DNA from: Clostridiales bacterium
Lineage (GTDB): Bacteria; Bacillota; DSM-16504; Desulfitibacterales; JAICDB01
NCBI GenBank assembly: GCA_020063565.1
Contig: JAICDB010000008.1
Location: 146,933 to 210,932, forward strand
Reading direction: 5' to 3'
DNA: 64,000 bases
In this document: positions 53,950 to 63,347 of the stretch, one piece after another
Layout of the letters: the number at the start of each line of letters is the position of its first letter
Position numbering within the stretch: position 1 is the stretch's first letter
Position numbers and translations under genes: made by a program
Notes under the pieces: model-generated
Databases searched by the model: none
Told to the model about the DNA's origin: nothing
The model's input: the letters and a program-made list of their open reading frames with translations, nothing else

Positions 53950-53982
53950 AAAACAGTGGGAAAAAATTACTCCCACTGTTTT
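53950..53982. terminator. Bidirectional terminator between convergent genes
   Basis: AAAACAGTGGGA and TCCCACTGTTTT flank a 9-base loop, with A/T runs on both sides serving both strands. Confidence 0.88.
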
Positions 53983-54301
53983 ACTCTTTGCTTTCTTCCA
54001 TTTTTTTAATTTCTTCATTTATTTCATTCAGGGCGTTTTCAAAGTATTTTGCCTCTTCTTTAAGCATTTCTAACCTTTCCTCTTTGCTGGGTTGAGGTTC
54101 TGCATAGCCTGGATAGGGTGCTTGATTCCTTTGCCAGCCTGGTAAACCTGTAGCCCAGAATCTGTTCCGTCTTCCGCGGCCAAAGCCAAAACCTCCATAC
54201 GCATTACCGTATCCAGGCCTGCGGTAGGTCATGCAGTAACCCCTTCCTCTTCCAGTCATAGGGCCTTGTCCCAATGGTCCAGTTCCGTCAAATGCAGGCA
54301 T
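53981..54301 (-). CDS. DUF5320 family protein
   Basis: The 106-residue protein begins PAFDGTGPLGQGPMTGRGRGYC, the standard opening of DUF5320. It continues with a Gly/Arg/Tyr-rich low-complexity region and ends in a charged coiled coil with LKEEAKYFENALNEINEEIKKMEE. The family is common in anaerobes next to dinitrogenase cofactor-binding (NifX/NifB-like) and Mrp ATPase genes. The ATG at 54301 follows AAGGAGGGG. Its promoter shares an operator with mrp (see 54344-54395). Confidence 0.85.
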   Translation of the reverse strand: MPAFDGTGPLGQGPMTGRGRGYCMTYRRPGYGNAYGGFGFGRGRRNRFWATGLPGWQRNQAPYPGYAEPQPSKEERLEMLKEEAKYFENALNEINEEIKKMEESKE

Positions 54302-54343
54302 GGTACCCCTCCTTTCCATAAAAATGTAATCAAGTCCGTAGTT

Positions 54344-54395
54344 ATGAGCATATGCTCATAATAAGTATATAATCATTTTGAGCATATGTCAATAA
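54344..54395 (-). promoter_or_regulatory. DUF5320 promoter with two TGAGCATATG(C)-type operator sites
   Basis: On the minus strand TTGACA (54387-54392) and TATACT (54364-54369) are spaced by 17 bases. The -35 box is inside TTATTGACATATGCTCA (54379-54395). A perfect 16-base palindrome ATGAGCATATGCTCAT (54344-54359) lies just downstream of the -10. The double site implies a repressor. The same motif precedes mrp. Confidence 0.78.
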
Positions 54396-54578
54396 AAAGT
54401 CTTAAGTTTTCAAAATTTTTATATCTCTTCAATAGAAGGAATTAAAAATTAATACAAGAATTATTTAATGTACACAATTCATGGCACAGTATTTACCAAT
54501 GATATATACATTATTATATAGTACAATATATAAGATGAAGGAGAAACCGGAAAAGCATACGAGAGGGGGGACTCGTAC

Positions 54579-55466
54579 ATGCATTACTATGGAATGCTCT
54601 GGCAAAGACTTGTGAACACAGGTCGTCTGGTAATAAATATTGTTCTGGCTTTTGTTTTTATGATTCTCTCTTTTTCTATAAAAAACCCTGTACTGCCAAA
54701 AACTGTAGCATATGGTTTCGTCAGGGAAGCTGCCAAAAAGAACCTGGAACTCCAAACCCGTGATTGGTTGCAAATACAAGGGCATCATTTTACAGTTAAA
54801 TACACCCACAAGGATGAAGAGGTAGCCCAAATGGTTCTTAATACTGCAGAGGAAGCATATTCTTCAGTAAATAATATGCTTGAATATAACCATCAGGAAC
54901 CGATACCTGTGGTTATATATCCTAATAGACGTTCACTTGGTAAAAGTTTCGGCTGGGATGCCGATGAAAGCGCCATGGGAGTTTACTGGGCCGGAGTTAT
55001 TAGAGTTTTATCTCCCAATGAATGGATTTACGGCAAAGAAGGCTATGAAATGACCCGGTACTTTAGACAAAACGGTCCCATGACACACGAATATGCCCAT
55101 CTTGTTGTTGACTATAAGACACGTGGTAATTACCCCCGCTGGTTTACTGAAGGGGTAGCCCAGTTGGTAGAAAAGCAAATAACGGGATTTCAGTTTGCAC
55201 CTGTTAGCTCTACAGAAGACTGGTATTCAATTAAAGAAATGGACAGGGGATTTGATGAACTTTCCGACCAATCCCTGGCATATGGTCAATCACTTGCTAT
55301 GATAGAATTTTTAGTAGAGGAATATGGCCACGAAAAGCTGCAAGGTATTATGGATAGATTGGGAGAGGGCAAAACAATTTCCGGAGCATTTATCCATGAA
55401 ATTGGTATTAATTTAGAGCAGTTTGAAAAAAGCTTTAAAGAGTGGATGTTGGTAAGAGAGGAATAA
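54579..55466 (+). CDS. Membrane-anchored gluzincin (peptidase MA-like)
   Basis: The 295-residue protein has an N-terminal membrane segment (IVLAFVFMILSFSI) and a zinc-protease motif MTHEYAHLVVDYKTRGNYPRWFTEG (about residue 168). Its HEYAH supplies the HExxH metal ligands and the downstream WFTEG glutamate the third. Together with YGQSLAMIEFLVEEYG this matches the peptidase MA family. It probably acts outside the membrane. The substrate is unknown. ATG 54579 follows GAGAGGGGGG. Confidence 0.83.
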   Translation: MHYYGMLWQRLVNTGRLVINIVLAFVFMILSFSIKNPVLPKTVAYGFVREAAKKNLELQTRDWLQIQGHHFTVKYTHKDEEVAQMVLNTAEEAYSSVNNMLEYNHQEPIPVVIYPNRRSLGKSFGWDADESAMGVYWAGVIRVLSPNEWIYGKEGYEMTRYFRQNGPMTHEYAHLVVDYKTRGNYPRWFTEGVAQLVEKQITGFQFAPVSSTEDWYSIKEMDRGFDELSDQSLAYGQSLAMIEFLVEEYGHEKLQGIMDRLGEGKTISGAFIHEIGINLEQFEKSFKEWMLVREE

Positions 55467-55570
55467 GTCTTGTGAATGGGGTAATTTCCCTTTGCAAGAC
55501 TTATTTTTTTTTGCATTTAGGGGAAAGAATATATCTAGATATTACTGTTTGTGTTAAGGAGGGGTTTATA

Positions 55571-56230
55571 TTGCAGCAGGATGGTGTTATTAAAGATGCC
55601 GTAATGGCAGCATTGATGGAAGCGAATATCTCAGATGTCCAGGTGGATGTTCGTGAAGGAGTTGCAGTTGTTCAAGGTGTAGTGGATGTTCTGAATGACC
55701 GGGAAACGGTACAAGATGTTATTGAAAAGGTGCCCGGAGTAGTTAATGTTGAAAACAATCTAACGATTGCAACTGAAAAGGCTGTGGAAAACAAAGAAAT
55801 TGAGCATGCAATAGAGGAGAAATTTCAGAAAGATAGGAATTTAGAAGAGGTTACAATTTCCTGCAACAAGGGTATTGTAGTGCTTCAAGGAGAGGTCGAC
55901 AATTTAAATATTAAAAGAAATGCCACTAAACTGGCAGGTGAAGTGCAGGGTGTCAAAGAAATAGTTAACCGTCTCAAAATAAAATCTCCCGAAAGGGATG
56001 ACGATGCTTCCATTACTAATGCAGTTGAAGTTGCTCTGGCTGCTGACGGGAGAGTAGATAGCGGCAACGTTAAGACTACTACTAAAGACGGCAGGGTTAC
56101 ACTTGAAGGTGACGTGGAAACTTCCTCACAGGCATTATGGGCAGAACAACTGGCTGCATCAGTTCCCGGGGTCAAAAAGGTTATAAATAAAATTAGCCCC
56201 CGAAGTAACATTGAAATAGTGACTCATTAA
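55571..56230 (+). CDS. Triple BON-domain protein
   Basis: The 219-residue protein consists of three successive BON domains. They are recognisable by VQVDVREGVAVVQGVVD...VPGVVNVENNL, VTISCNKGIVVLQGEVD...VQGVKEIVNRL and VKTTTKDGRVTLEGDVE...VPGVKKVINKI. BON domains bind membranes, polysaccharides or ligands and give osmotic protection in OsmY. Here no signal peptide is visible, so it may be cytoplasmic. The TTG start follows AAGGAGGGG. Confidence 0.88.
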   Translation: MQQDGVIKDAVMAALMEANISDVQVDVREGVAVVQGVVDVLNDRETVQDVIEKVPGVVNVENNLTIATEKAVENKEIEHAIEEKFQKDRNLEEVTISCNKGIVVLQGEVDNLNIKRNATKLAGEVQGVKEIVNRLKIKSPERDDDASITNAVEVALAADGRVDSGNVKTTTKDGRVTLEGDVETSSQALWAEQLAASVPGVKKVINKISPRSNIEIVTH

Positions 56231-56247
56231 CGGCTGAAAATTTAAAT

Positions 56248-56289
56248 AGGCGGTAAAGGTTCTGGATAAAGCCTTGCCGCCTGCTTTTT
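56248..56289 (+). terminator. Terminator of the BON gene
   Basis: AGGCGGTAAAGG pairs with GCCTTGCCGCCT (imperfect) and is followed by GCTTTTTG. Confidence 0.75.
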
Positions 56290-56376
56290 GTTCCTATTAT
56301 TGCAGGAATAGTTAGATATGATTTAGAATTATATACTAAGATAGTAATTTTGGTAAGTAATGGAGGAAAAAAGAAA

Positions 56377-57510
56377 ATGAGTTACTTTACAAATCATGAC
56401 TATCACAGGAGAAGGCCCGGACTTTTCAGTTACATCCTGGTTGCTTTGATAGGCGCCGTTGTGGGCGGCTTGTTAGTACTTTTTTTAGCTCCCTACTTTT
56501 ATCCCGGTTTAACTGAAGTTCCGCAAATAGTTGAGGATAGAAAGGAAGACTTACCGCCTTTGCCTAAATGGGAACCGGAAGATACCGCAATAGTGGCAAT
56601 TTCAAAAAAGGTGGGACCGGCAGTAGTAGGTATAACGAACTTTAAAGGCGGTGATTTTTTCGACAACCCTATAACCAGTACCGGTTCAGGAGTAATTATT
56701 GATAGTCAGAAGGGCTATATAGTTACAAATTTTCACGTCATTGATGGTGCCAAACGCCTTGTGGTTACTTTAGACAAAGAACATCAGTATGAAGCTAAAA
56801 TAGTTGGTTCCGATGCCGAAACAGACCTGGCTGTTATAAGAATAGATGCCAAAGGTTTGCCGGAAGCAAAATTAGGCGACTCCACAAAGCTCCAGGTTGG
56901 TGAACTGGCTGTTGCCATAGGCAATCCCCTCGGTAATGAATTTGCCCGAACAGTAACGGTAGGTGTAATTAGTGCCCTTAACAGGGAAATATCTCTGCCG
57001 GGTGTCGGTCCCGAAATAACGTTGGAAGTAATTCAGACCGATGCAGCCATTAACCCGGGAAACAGCGGGGGAGCCCTTGTTAACGGGCAGGGAGAAGTAA
57101 TAGGAATAAACAGCTCTAAAATTGCCAGGGCGGATGTGGAAGGAATGGGGTTTGCCATTCCCATTAGTGACGCCAAACCAATCATCAGGCAGCTTATTGA
57201 AAAGGGAAAGGTTATCCGTCCTTTCCTGGGAGTATATGAATTAGTAACTATAACGGAAAAGATGTCCAAGTGGTATGATATCCCGGTTGGTGTTTATGTA
57301 GGCGGCGTCTTCCCGGGAGGACCTGCGGACAATGCAGGAATGTACCCGAAAGATGTAATTGTAGCTATTGCCGGAAAAAATATTTCTTCCTTTAAAGAAC
57401 TTAAAAAAGTCCTCAGAGAGCATAAAGTAGGGGATAAAATTACTGTAACGGTAGTCAGAAGAAACAAGAAAATCCAGCTTGAAATTGTACTGGCTGAGAA
57501 ACCACAGTAA
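56377..57510 (+). CDS. htrA: HtrA-type membrane-anchored serine protease
   Basis: The 377-residue protein has a short N-terminus, one membrane segment (LFSYILVALIGAVVGGLLVLF) and a trypsin-like domain with the triad HVIDGAK (His), ETDLAVIRID (Asp) and NPGNSGGALV (Ser). A single C-terminal PDZ domain follows (GVYVGGVFPGGPADNAGMYPKD). It degrades misfolded envelope proteins. The ATG at 56377 follows ATGGAGGA. It is 15 bases before rlmH, the same neighbour as in Bacillus. Confidence 0.94.
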   Translation: MSYFTNHDYHRRRPGLFSYILVALIGAVVGGLLVLFLAPYFYPGLTEVPQIVEDRKEDLPPLPKWEPEDTAIVAISKKVGPAVVGITNFKGGDFFDNPITSTGSGVIIDSQKGYIVTNFHVIDGAKRLVVTLDKEHQYEAKIVGSDAETDLAVIRIDAKGLPEAKLGDSTKLQVGELAVAIGNPLGNEFARTVTVGVISALNREISLPGVGPEITLEVIQTDAAINPGNSGGALVNGQGEVIGINSSKIARADVEGMGFAIPISDAKPIIRQLIEKGKVIRPFLGVYELVTITEKMSKWYDIPVGVYVGGVFPGGPADNAGMYPKDVIVAIAGKNISSFKELKKVLREHKVGDKITVTVVRRNKKIQLEIVLAEKPQ

Positions 57511-57525
57511 ACTCCGGTGATAAAT

Positions 57526-58005
57526 ATGCAGATCCAAATAATAGCTGTAGGAAAAATAAAAGAAAGATACCTCCGGCAGGGCATAAGTGAATTTTCCAAA
57601 AGAATATGCAAGTACGCAAAGATAGAAATTATCGAGGTTCCGGATGAAAAGGCGCCTGCAGGCGCCTCCGAAAAAGAAGAGGAGATCATTAAGGAAACTG
57701 AAGGTGAAAAGATCCTGGCAAAGATAAAAAAGGATTCTTTCGTAATAGTCCTGGATTTACATGGAAAACAGCTCACCTCGGAAGAAATGGCTGCCCGCAT
57801 GGAAAAGCTGGCCCTGGAGGGCAAAAGCAGCGTTTCGTTTGTTATTGGCGGTAGCCTTGGATTGTCGAAAGAAGTTTTAAAAGAAGCTGACCTGAGACTA
57901 TCCTTTGGAAAAATGACCTTCCCTCACCAGTTGATGCGGCTGATTTTGCTCGAGCAGATATTCAGGTGGTTTAAGATAATGCGGGGGGAAACGTATCATA
58001 AGTAA
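57526..58005 (+). CDS. rlmH: 23S rRNA (pseudouridine-1915-N3)-methyltransferase
   Basis: The 159-residue protein is RlmH-length. [20 protein letters not shown] opens it, followed by [13 protein letters not shown] and [32 protein letters not shown] (SPOUT knot) and [29 protein letters not shown]. It methylates pseudouridine 1915 in helix 69. The ATG at 57526 is chosen over GTG 57517. It follows htrA closely. Confidence 0.97.
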   Translation: MQIQIIAVGKIKERYLRQGISEFSKRICKYAKIEIIEVPDEKAPAGASEKEEEIIKETEGEKILAKIKKDSFVIVLDLHGKQLTSEEMAARMEKLALEGKSSVSFVIGGSLGLSKEVLKEADLRLSFGKMTFPHQLMRLILLEQIFRWFKIMRGETYHK

Positions 58006-58104
58006 CGGCGGTTTTTTATAAATTATACTTTATATAGCATATGAAGTTTTAGATAGAATACTATATAATAATAAATATATTTTATTTCCAATTGGAGGAT
58101 TAGA

Positions 58105-58677
58105 ATGGATGATAAAATCAAATATATTTGGAATGAATTTAGTAGTGAACTGTATAAGTACATTAATAGCAAAGTAAAAAATGAATGTGATGCAGAAGAT
58201 ATTCTTCAAGATATTTTTGTGAAAATTTATAAAAATATTGATAAAGTAGATGAACAGACAAAGCTTAAATCTTGGATTTATAAAATAACTAAAAATACGA
58301 TTATCGATTATTATAGAAAGAAAAAGGATATACCAGTTGATATTAAGAAACTTGATAAAGGTTTAGAGGGAGATAATAACTCAGAGAATATGAATGAAGA
58401 AATAATTAAATGCTTAGAGAAAATGATTTTTGAACTTCCTGAGAAGTATCAAGAAGTTATTGAGCTATATGATATGAAAGGAATGAAACATAAGGAAATC
58501 TCAGAAAAACTCAACGTTACAATATCAGGGTCAAAAATGAAGGTTCAGAGGTCAAAAGCTAAGTTAAAGGAGATATTGCTTCAATGTTGTGATTTTGAGG
58601 TAGATGCATTTGGCAATATTATTGACTATAAACAGAAAAATACTGAGTGCAAAAGATGTGATAATAAGTGTAAGTAA
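58105..58677 (+). CDS. sigZ: SigZ-like RNA polymerase sigma factor with C-terminal cysteine cluster
   Basis: The 190-residue protein is an ECF sigma-70-family factor. Region 2 reads SKVKNECDAEDILQDIFVKIYKNIDKVDEQTKLKSWIYKITKNTIIDYYRKKK, and region 4 includes LPEKYQEVIELYDMKGMKHKEISEKLNVTISGSKMKVQRSKAKLKE. The tail adds CCDFEVDAFGNIIDYKQ and CKRCDNKCK, a conserved feature of SigZ-like proteins that could bind a metal or sense thiols. No anti-sigma factor is encoded nearby. The gene is AT-rich by eye and heads a three-gene unit with two cysteine-rich proteins, suggesting transfer. Confidence 0.88.
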   Translation: MDDKIKYIWNEFSSELYKYINSKVKNECDAEDILQDIFVKIYKNIDKVDEQTKLKSWIYKITKNTIIDYYRKKKDIPVDIKKLDKGLEGDNNSENMNEEIIKCLEKMIFELPEKYQEVIELYDMKGMKHKEISEKLNVTISGSKMKVQRSKAKLKEILLQCCDFEVDAFGNIIDYKQKNTECKRCDNKCK

Positions 58678-58692
58678 GATTTTCACTGTTTT

Positions 58693-58737
58693 AAAACTTC
58701 AATGTCTATTTAGATGAAATAGACATTGAAGTTTTTT
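58693..58737 (+). terminator. Terminator after the sigma factor gene
   Basis: AAAACTTCAATGTCTATTT pairs with GAAATAGACATTGAAGTTTT around a small loop, then T residues. It separates the sigma factor from the two downstream genes. Confidence 0.9.
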
Positions 58738-58859
58738 ATTTTAATGAAGTTTATTATAAAAAATATTAAATAAAGCAAAAAATTGTGTGACCATTTATTG
58801 ATTACATCGTCTTTACTAGTGAAGTACTTTAATTAAAGATTGCGGAAAGGAGGTTAGGT

Positions 58860-59426
58860 ATGTCACAGTTAAATAATAAAGAGATGACAGAAAAGATAAA
58901 AGCTATGCTTAATATATTTGATAGAGTTGGTGTAGCAACAAAGGAAAGATTTGAAAATACGCCAGAAGAGTATCATCCAAAGAATTTATTAGAAGGGTTT
59001 GAATCAATAATAGTCTATGCTGAGGGAAAAAAGGAAGATGGTATTGATGAAATGGGGGGCTTCAGTGACTATTTAGGTACAATTGCAGCTCAAAGTGATG
59101 TAATAAGTCATTTAAATTCATTGGGATATAAAGCTGTAATAATAGAAGGAACTAGTAGAGATGTATCTCTTGTAAGAATGGGAGTTGAAGCAGGAGTTGG
59201 TGAATTAAGCCCTGTAAATTCTCTAGTAGTCAAGGGATTTGGTTTAACAACAAGCTTAGGTGCAATTATTACAGATGCTTCATTAGTACCTGATAAAAAA
59301 GTTTCAGGTGTTTGTATTAAATGTATGAAATGTTTAAAAGTATGTCCAATAAGAGATGTTCAATATGCAAAAGGAGACCTTAGCAAGTGTGCATGTGGAA
59401 AATGTAGAAATATTTGCCCTGTTTAA
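58860..59426 (+). CDS. Small iron-sulfur protein with QueG/RdhA-like C-terminal domain
   Basis: The 188-residue protein has a soluble N-terminal region (SIIVYAEGKKEDG, SDYLGTIAAQSDVISHLNSLGYKAVIIEGTSRD) and GVGELSPVNSLVVKGFGLTTSLGAIITDASLVPDKK, which resembles the substrate-domain end of QueG (epoxyqueuosine reductase) and of reductive dehalogenases. A ferredoxin-like CIKCMKCLKVCP and CACGKCRNICP close the protein. It is much shorter than either enzyme and lacks the cobalamin-binding part. It follows the SigZ-like factor with a good AAGGAGG site. The function is unknown; a redox role linked to the neighbouring cysteine-rich protein is inferred. Confidence 0.72.
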   Translation: MSQLNNKEMTEKIKAMLNIFDRVGVATKERFENTPEEYHPKNLLEGFESIIVYAEGKKEDGIDEMGGFSDYLGTIAAQSDVISHLNSLGYKAVIIEGTSRDVSLVRMGVEAGVGELSPVNSLVVKGFGLTTSLGAIITDASLVPDKKVSGVCIKCMKCLKVCPIRDVQYAKGDLSKCACGKCRNICPV

Positions 59427-59451
59427 TAATAATATGAAAGGTGAGGATAGT

Positions 59452-59868
59452 ATGGATAAAAAAATAATTGAAATTTTCATGTTAAAAGAAGCATTAAATA
59501 ATCAATCATCTCCTGGTGGAGGTTGCTGTAGTTCTGGATGTGATTGTGGTTCAGCACAATCATTAACAATTGGTGAATTAGTAGAGAGATTTTCTAAAAA
59601 ATATGATTCTGTTGGGGAATTTAAGATATATAAATTGACAAGAGAGAATAAAAAAGAGTTTATAACAAGACTGAATAAAGTGTTGTTAGATAGTGGTGAA
59701 AGACTTGTAGTTGGTGAATCAAATTTAGATTTTGTACTATCAAAAGCGGCTCCATTAATCGCAGTCGACGGGAAAGTAATTTCAGTAAAAAATTACCCTG
59801 ATGAAGAACAACTTTATGATGCTATTATAACGGGAAAGAAAATACCAATGAAGTCAGGTTGTTGTTAA
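59452..59868 (+). CDS. Cysteine-rich protein of unknown function, thioredoxin-fold/ArsD-like
   Basis: The 138-residue protein has an N-terminal cluster GGGCCSSGCDCG, a central beta-alpha region (EFKIYKLTRENKKEFITRLNKVL, PLIAVDGKVISVKNYPDEEQLYDAI) and ends KSGCC. The terminal CC and the PLIAVDGKVI-type strand resemble arsenic metallochaperone ArsD, but the overall match is weak. It could bind a soft metal or metalloid. It lies 25 bases after the QueG-like gene, downstream of a SigZ-like factor. ATG 59452 is preceded by AAGGTGAGGA. Confidence 0.55.
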   Translation: MDKKIIEIFMLKEALNNQSSPGGGCCSSGCDCGSAQSLTIGELVERFSKKYDSVGEFKIYKLTRENKKEFITRLNKVLLDSGERLVVGESNLDFVLSKAAPLIAVDGKVISVKNYPDEEQLYDAIITGKKIPMKSGCC

Positions 59869-60149
59869 TGTAAGAGTAAAATTATTAAGGATTTTGTAGC
59901 AGGAAATATTCTAAAGAAGTATAATCAACTATAGTGAATACAATATATGTTGATAAAATTCAAATCAATCCTAGAAAGCTAATAATTAAGTTTTCTAGGG
60001 TGTGAACCTTATCACAAATGACGCAAATTTTCAAAATAGAGAGCCTCTTATAAGAAGGCTCTGAGATTGCTGACAGAATAACTTAAGTGCCTGGCACCGT
60101 ATACGAAAAGATGTTATAATATTTTTTGCAAAAAAGTGAGGTGAGATAA

Positions 60150-61040
60150 GTGAGTAGAATTGCAGGAAGTGGTTGTGAAGCATTAATCCCATTTAGTAAA
60201 AGAAAACCACTTAAAGAAATAGAACGCAGTATTATTAAAAAATATAGGAAACCTTTATGGACAAAATTCGTTAAAGCAATAAAAGATTTTGATTTAGTAG
60301 AAGAAGGGGATAAAATTGCAGTAGCCATCTCAGGCGGTAAAGACAGTTTATTAATGGCGAAATTATTCCAGGAATTGCAGCGCCATGGACAAGTTAACTT
60401 TGAATTGGAGTTTATTGCAATGGATCCAGGTTATCATGAAAATATCAAACAATTATTAATTAAGAACTGTGAATATTTAAATATTCCGGTTTATATTTTT
60501 GAATCTCGTATTTTTGAAATAGTGGACAATATTGCGCAAGATTATCCCTGCTACTTGTGTGCAAAAATGCGTCGTGGGGCTTTATACTCAAAAGCACAAG
60601 AATTAGGTTGTAATAAACTTGCACTTGGTCATCATTTTAATGATGTTATTGAAACAATTCTATTGAATGTATTGTATTCTGGAAATTTTAAAACCATGCT
60701 ACCTAAATTAAAATCAACAAACTTTGAAGGTTTGGAATTAATCCGGCCACTATATTATATTCACGAATGTTATATTGAAGATTACACAAAAAATAATGGT
60801 ATCTGGCCTATGAACTGCGCATGCATGGTGGCGGCTGAAAAGACATCGAGCAAGCGATACGAGGTTAAAAATTTGATAAAAGAGTTAAAGAAAAATTTTA
60901 AAGATGTAGATAAATCTATTTTCAGCGCTGCCCAAAATGTTAATCTGGATTGTATTTTAGGTTGGAAAAAAGATGATAAAAATTACTCGTACCTGGACTT
61001 TTATAATGAAGAAGATAAACAGATCAAATTTATTGGATAA
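60150..61040 (+). CDS. TtcA-like PP-loop ATPase, second paralogue
   Basis: The 296-residue protein has an N-terminal extension of about 45 residues, a PP-loop SGGKDSLLMAKLF (about residue 62), CYLCAKMRRGALYSKAQELG, LGHHFNDVIETILLN and PMNCACMVAAEKTSSKR. The cysteine pairs fit cluster-binding thiolases of the TtcA/YdaO type. It shares the block CAKMRRGAL with the paralogue at 52259-53002 but is longer and differs in its C-terminal half. The GTG start follows GTGAGGTG. The target RNA is unknown. Confidence 0.85.
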   Translation: MSRIAGSGCEALIPFSKRKPLKEIERSIIKKYRKPLWTKFVKAIKDFDLVEEGDKIAVAISGGKDSLLMAKLFQELQRHGQVNFELEFIAMDPGYHENIKQLLIKNCEYLNIPVYIFESRIFEIVDNIAQDYPCYLCAKMRRGALYSKAQELGCNKLALGHHFNDVIETILLNVLYSGNFKTMLPKLKSTNFEGLELIRPLYYIHECYIEDYTKNNGIWPMNCACMVAAEKTSSKRYEVKNLIKELKKNFKDVDKSIFSAAQNVNLDCILGWKKDDKNYSYLDFYNEEDKQIKFIG

Positions 61041-61103
61041 TATGGCTTAATTTCAATATAATTAGCAATTTTTTTTACAGAGGTTTTGTGTTTTGAGATA
61101 TAT

Positions 61104-61562
61104 TTAATTTTTTTCAATGGGAGACCAGATAGTAATTAAATATGAAGCGGTAATTCCGAAAATCAAGTGGTCTATCCAGGAAGTTAAACGAAATATGGGT
61201 TGAACTGGAATGATTGTGGTAGCTCCTAAATTTATTATGACACCCAGTGCAAAAAGCCAAAGTATACTGCCGATAATCATACCTTTATACCACCAGGCAT
61301 CATCACTGGTAAGTTTAAAAGTAACGACGATAAGCAAGCCAAATGCTCCTCCGGTAAGAACATCGGAAATGAACCCGAGAGTTATTCCTAAAAATGTATC
61401 AATGTCTCGAGGGGAAATTATTGCTGAAGCAGCTATATGAAGGTATAAGTACTTTACTATCCCAAACTTCCAGAGCAGGAAATTAGGAGTAGCTTTTATA
61501 ATAGTAGCAATCATTCCGGCTATAGTGCCTGAAACAAAGCTATCTTTTAACATTTTTTGCAC
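61104..61562 (-). CDS. Small polytopic membrane protein, unknown
   Basis: The 152-residue protein has four hydrophobic segments with a conserved-looking GTIAGMIATIIKATPNFLLWKFG start and ISPRDIDTFLGITLGFISDVLTGGAFG. No family is recognised. It contains no cysteine motifs. The plus-strand leader of the csp gene follows after an intergenic region with a hairpin. Confidence 0.6.
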   Translation of the reverse strand: MQKMLKDSFVSGTIAGMIATIIKATPNFLLWKFGIVKYLYLHIAASAIISPRDIDTFLGITLGFISDVLTGGAFGLLIVVTFKLTSDDAWWYKGMIIGSILWLFALGVIINLGATTIIPVQPIFRLTSWIDHLIFGITASYLITIWSPIEKN

Positions 61563-61755
61563 CTACCTTAAAGAAATTTCTATATTGCATAATTTAGTAT
61601 GAACTAAATGCTAACTTTATATTAAAATAATTATTATGCATTTCATTTAATAGGCATGAGAAGCCTCCAGGCTTGCCCGGAGGAGGCTTACTGTCGATTT
61701 AATGTAGAATTTATGGTATCCTTGCCTTGCATTTTACACAAAGATAATTTTTTAC

Positions 61756-62361
61756 TTGGATTTGGCGCGGACTTTTCGAACAACCTCTTTAAGTATAAAT
61801 CCTCGGGATATAGACAAAATTACCATTAGCCCCAAAGGACGTATTTCTAAAAAAGCGGTTATTACCGACCCCGCACATATCCAGCAAGCGGTAGAAATAT
61901 TACAAGAAGAAATAAATAATTTAACATATGAAGAGATGATTGCCGGACCCGGAGCCTGGGCGGATATTGATATCTTGTTGGCAAATGACAATAGGATTCG
62001 CATGCAGTGGGAAAAAACTTATACCAAATTTGAAAAGTGGTTGGAAAAGCAGGGTTATTTAAAACAGGCAAGGATTATGCCCGAAGAAGTTGCTTATGCT
62101 GTTATAGAAAAGAGAAACGAAAAAGATAACCGGACCTTTATGGAAGAGAAAATAACTGTAGAAGAAAAAAATAAAAGCGGTAAGACGTTAAAAATAGTTG
62201 AGAAGAGTAAAATTGAAATTTGTTTGAGAAAATATAGTGAAAAATGGAGTAAGTATGAGAAATATATGCTAAGATTTTACTCGGAAAATAATGATCTTAT
62301 CCTTCATGGAAATATTGCAGGGAATAATGCTCCCGACTTTATTGTTGAATACTTCCAATAA
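61756..62361 (+). CDS. Hypothetical protein, possibly 5'-truncated
   Basis: The open frame of 201 residues is hydrophilic, rich in Lys/Glu, without signal peptide or cysteines. The first part (DPRDIDKITISPKGRISKKAVITDPAHIQQAVEIL in outline) resembles the start of small beta-rich DUF modules. No ribosome site precedes the TTG at 61756, and in-frame upstream codons continue open for about 16 residues, so the N-terminus may be damaged. I cannot assign a function. Confidence 0.45.
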   Translation: MDLARTFRTTSLSINPRDIDKITISPKGRISKKAVITDPAHIQQAVEILQEEINNLTYEEMIAGPGAWADIDILLANDNRIRMQWEKTYTKFEKWLEKQGYLKQARIMPEEVAYAVIEKRNEKDNRTFMEEKITVEEKNKSGKTLKIVEKSKIEICLRKYSEKWSKYEKYMLRFYSENNDLILHGNIAGNNAPDFIVEYFQ

Positions 62362-62630
62362 TTTTTAATTGTTAATTGTATAAATAATTAGTACTATATC
62401 AGGTTAAAATTATTTTGAGATTTAATCCAAAGAGGTCAGAAACAGGTATTAAACAAAAGGTATAAACTGTAAAAAATAATTTGCTTTTAAAGTAATTACA
62501 TGATATAATAACTGAGCAAAAAGTTATTGAAAACCTAAAAACGTTTTTGGCCTCTTGTGTAACACTTTAGGCGAAAAAGTTTTTGTGGTATTCAGCTTTT
62601 TTATCAATTTTTTAAAGGAGGCCAAATTAA

Positions 62631-63265
<635 letters not shown>

Positions 63266-63276
63266 TTATTTCAATC

Positions 63277-63326
63277 TTGACAATACAATGGGGTAGTGAT
63301 ATATTTTTTGTAGACGACCGGTCTAC
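63277..63326 (+). promoter_or_regulatory. Promoter and operator of the TetR regulator
   Basis: TTGACA (63277) and TATATT (63300) are spaced 17 bases. Just downstream, GTAGAC-GACCG-GTCTAC (63310-63326) is a palindrome suited to autorepression by the TetR-family protein. Confidence 0.8.
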
Positions 63327-63347
63327 TAATAAGGAGAAAGGGGTTTT

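Noticed and set aside
54465..54830. Minus-strand frame of 121 residues opposite the peptidase MA gene
   Set aside because: It covers the start and promoter of the clearly recognisable plus-strand protease, and has no similarity that I can see.
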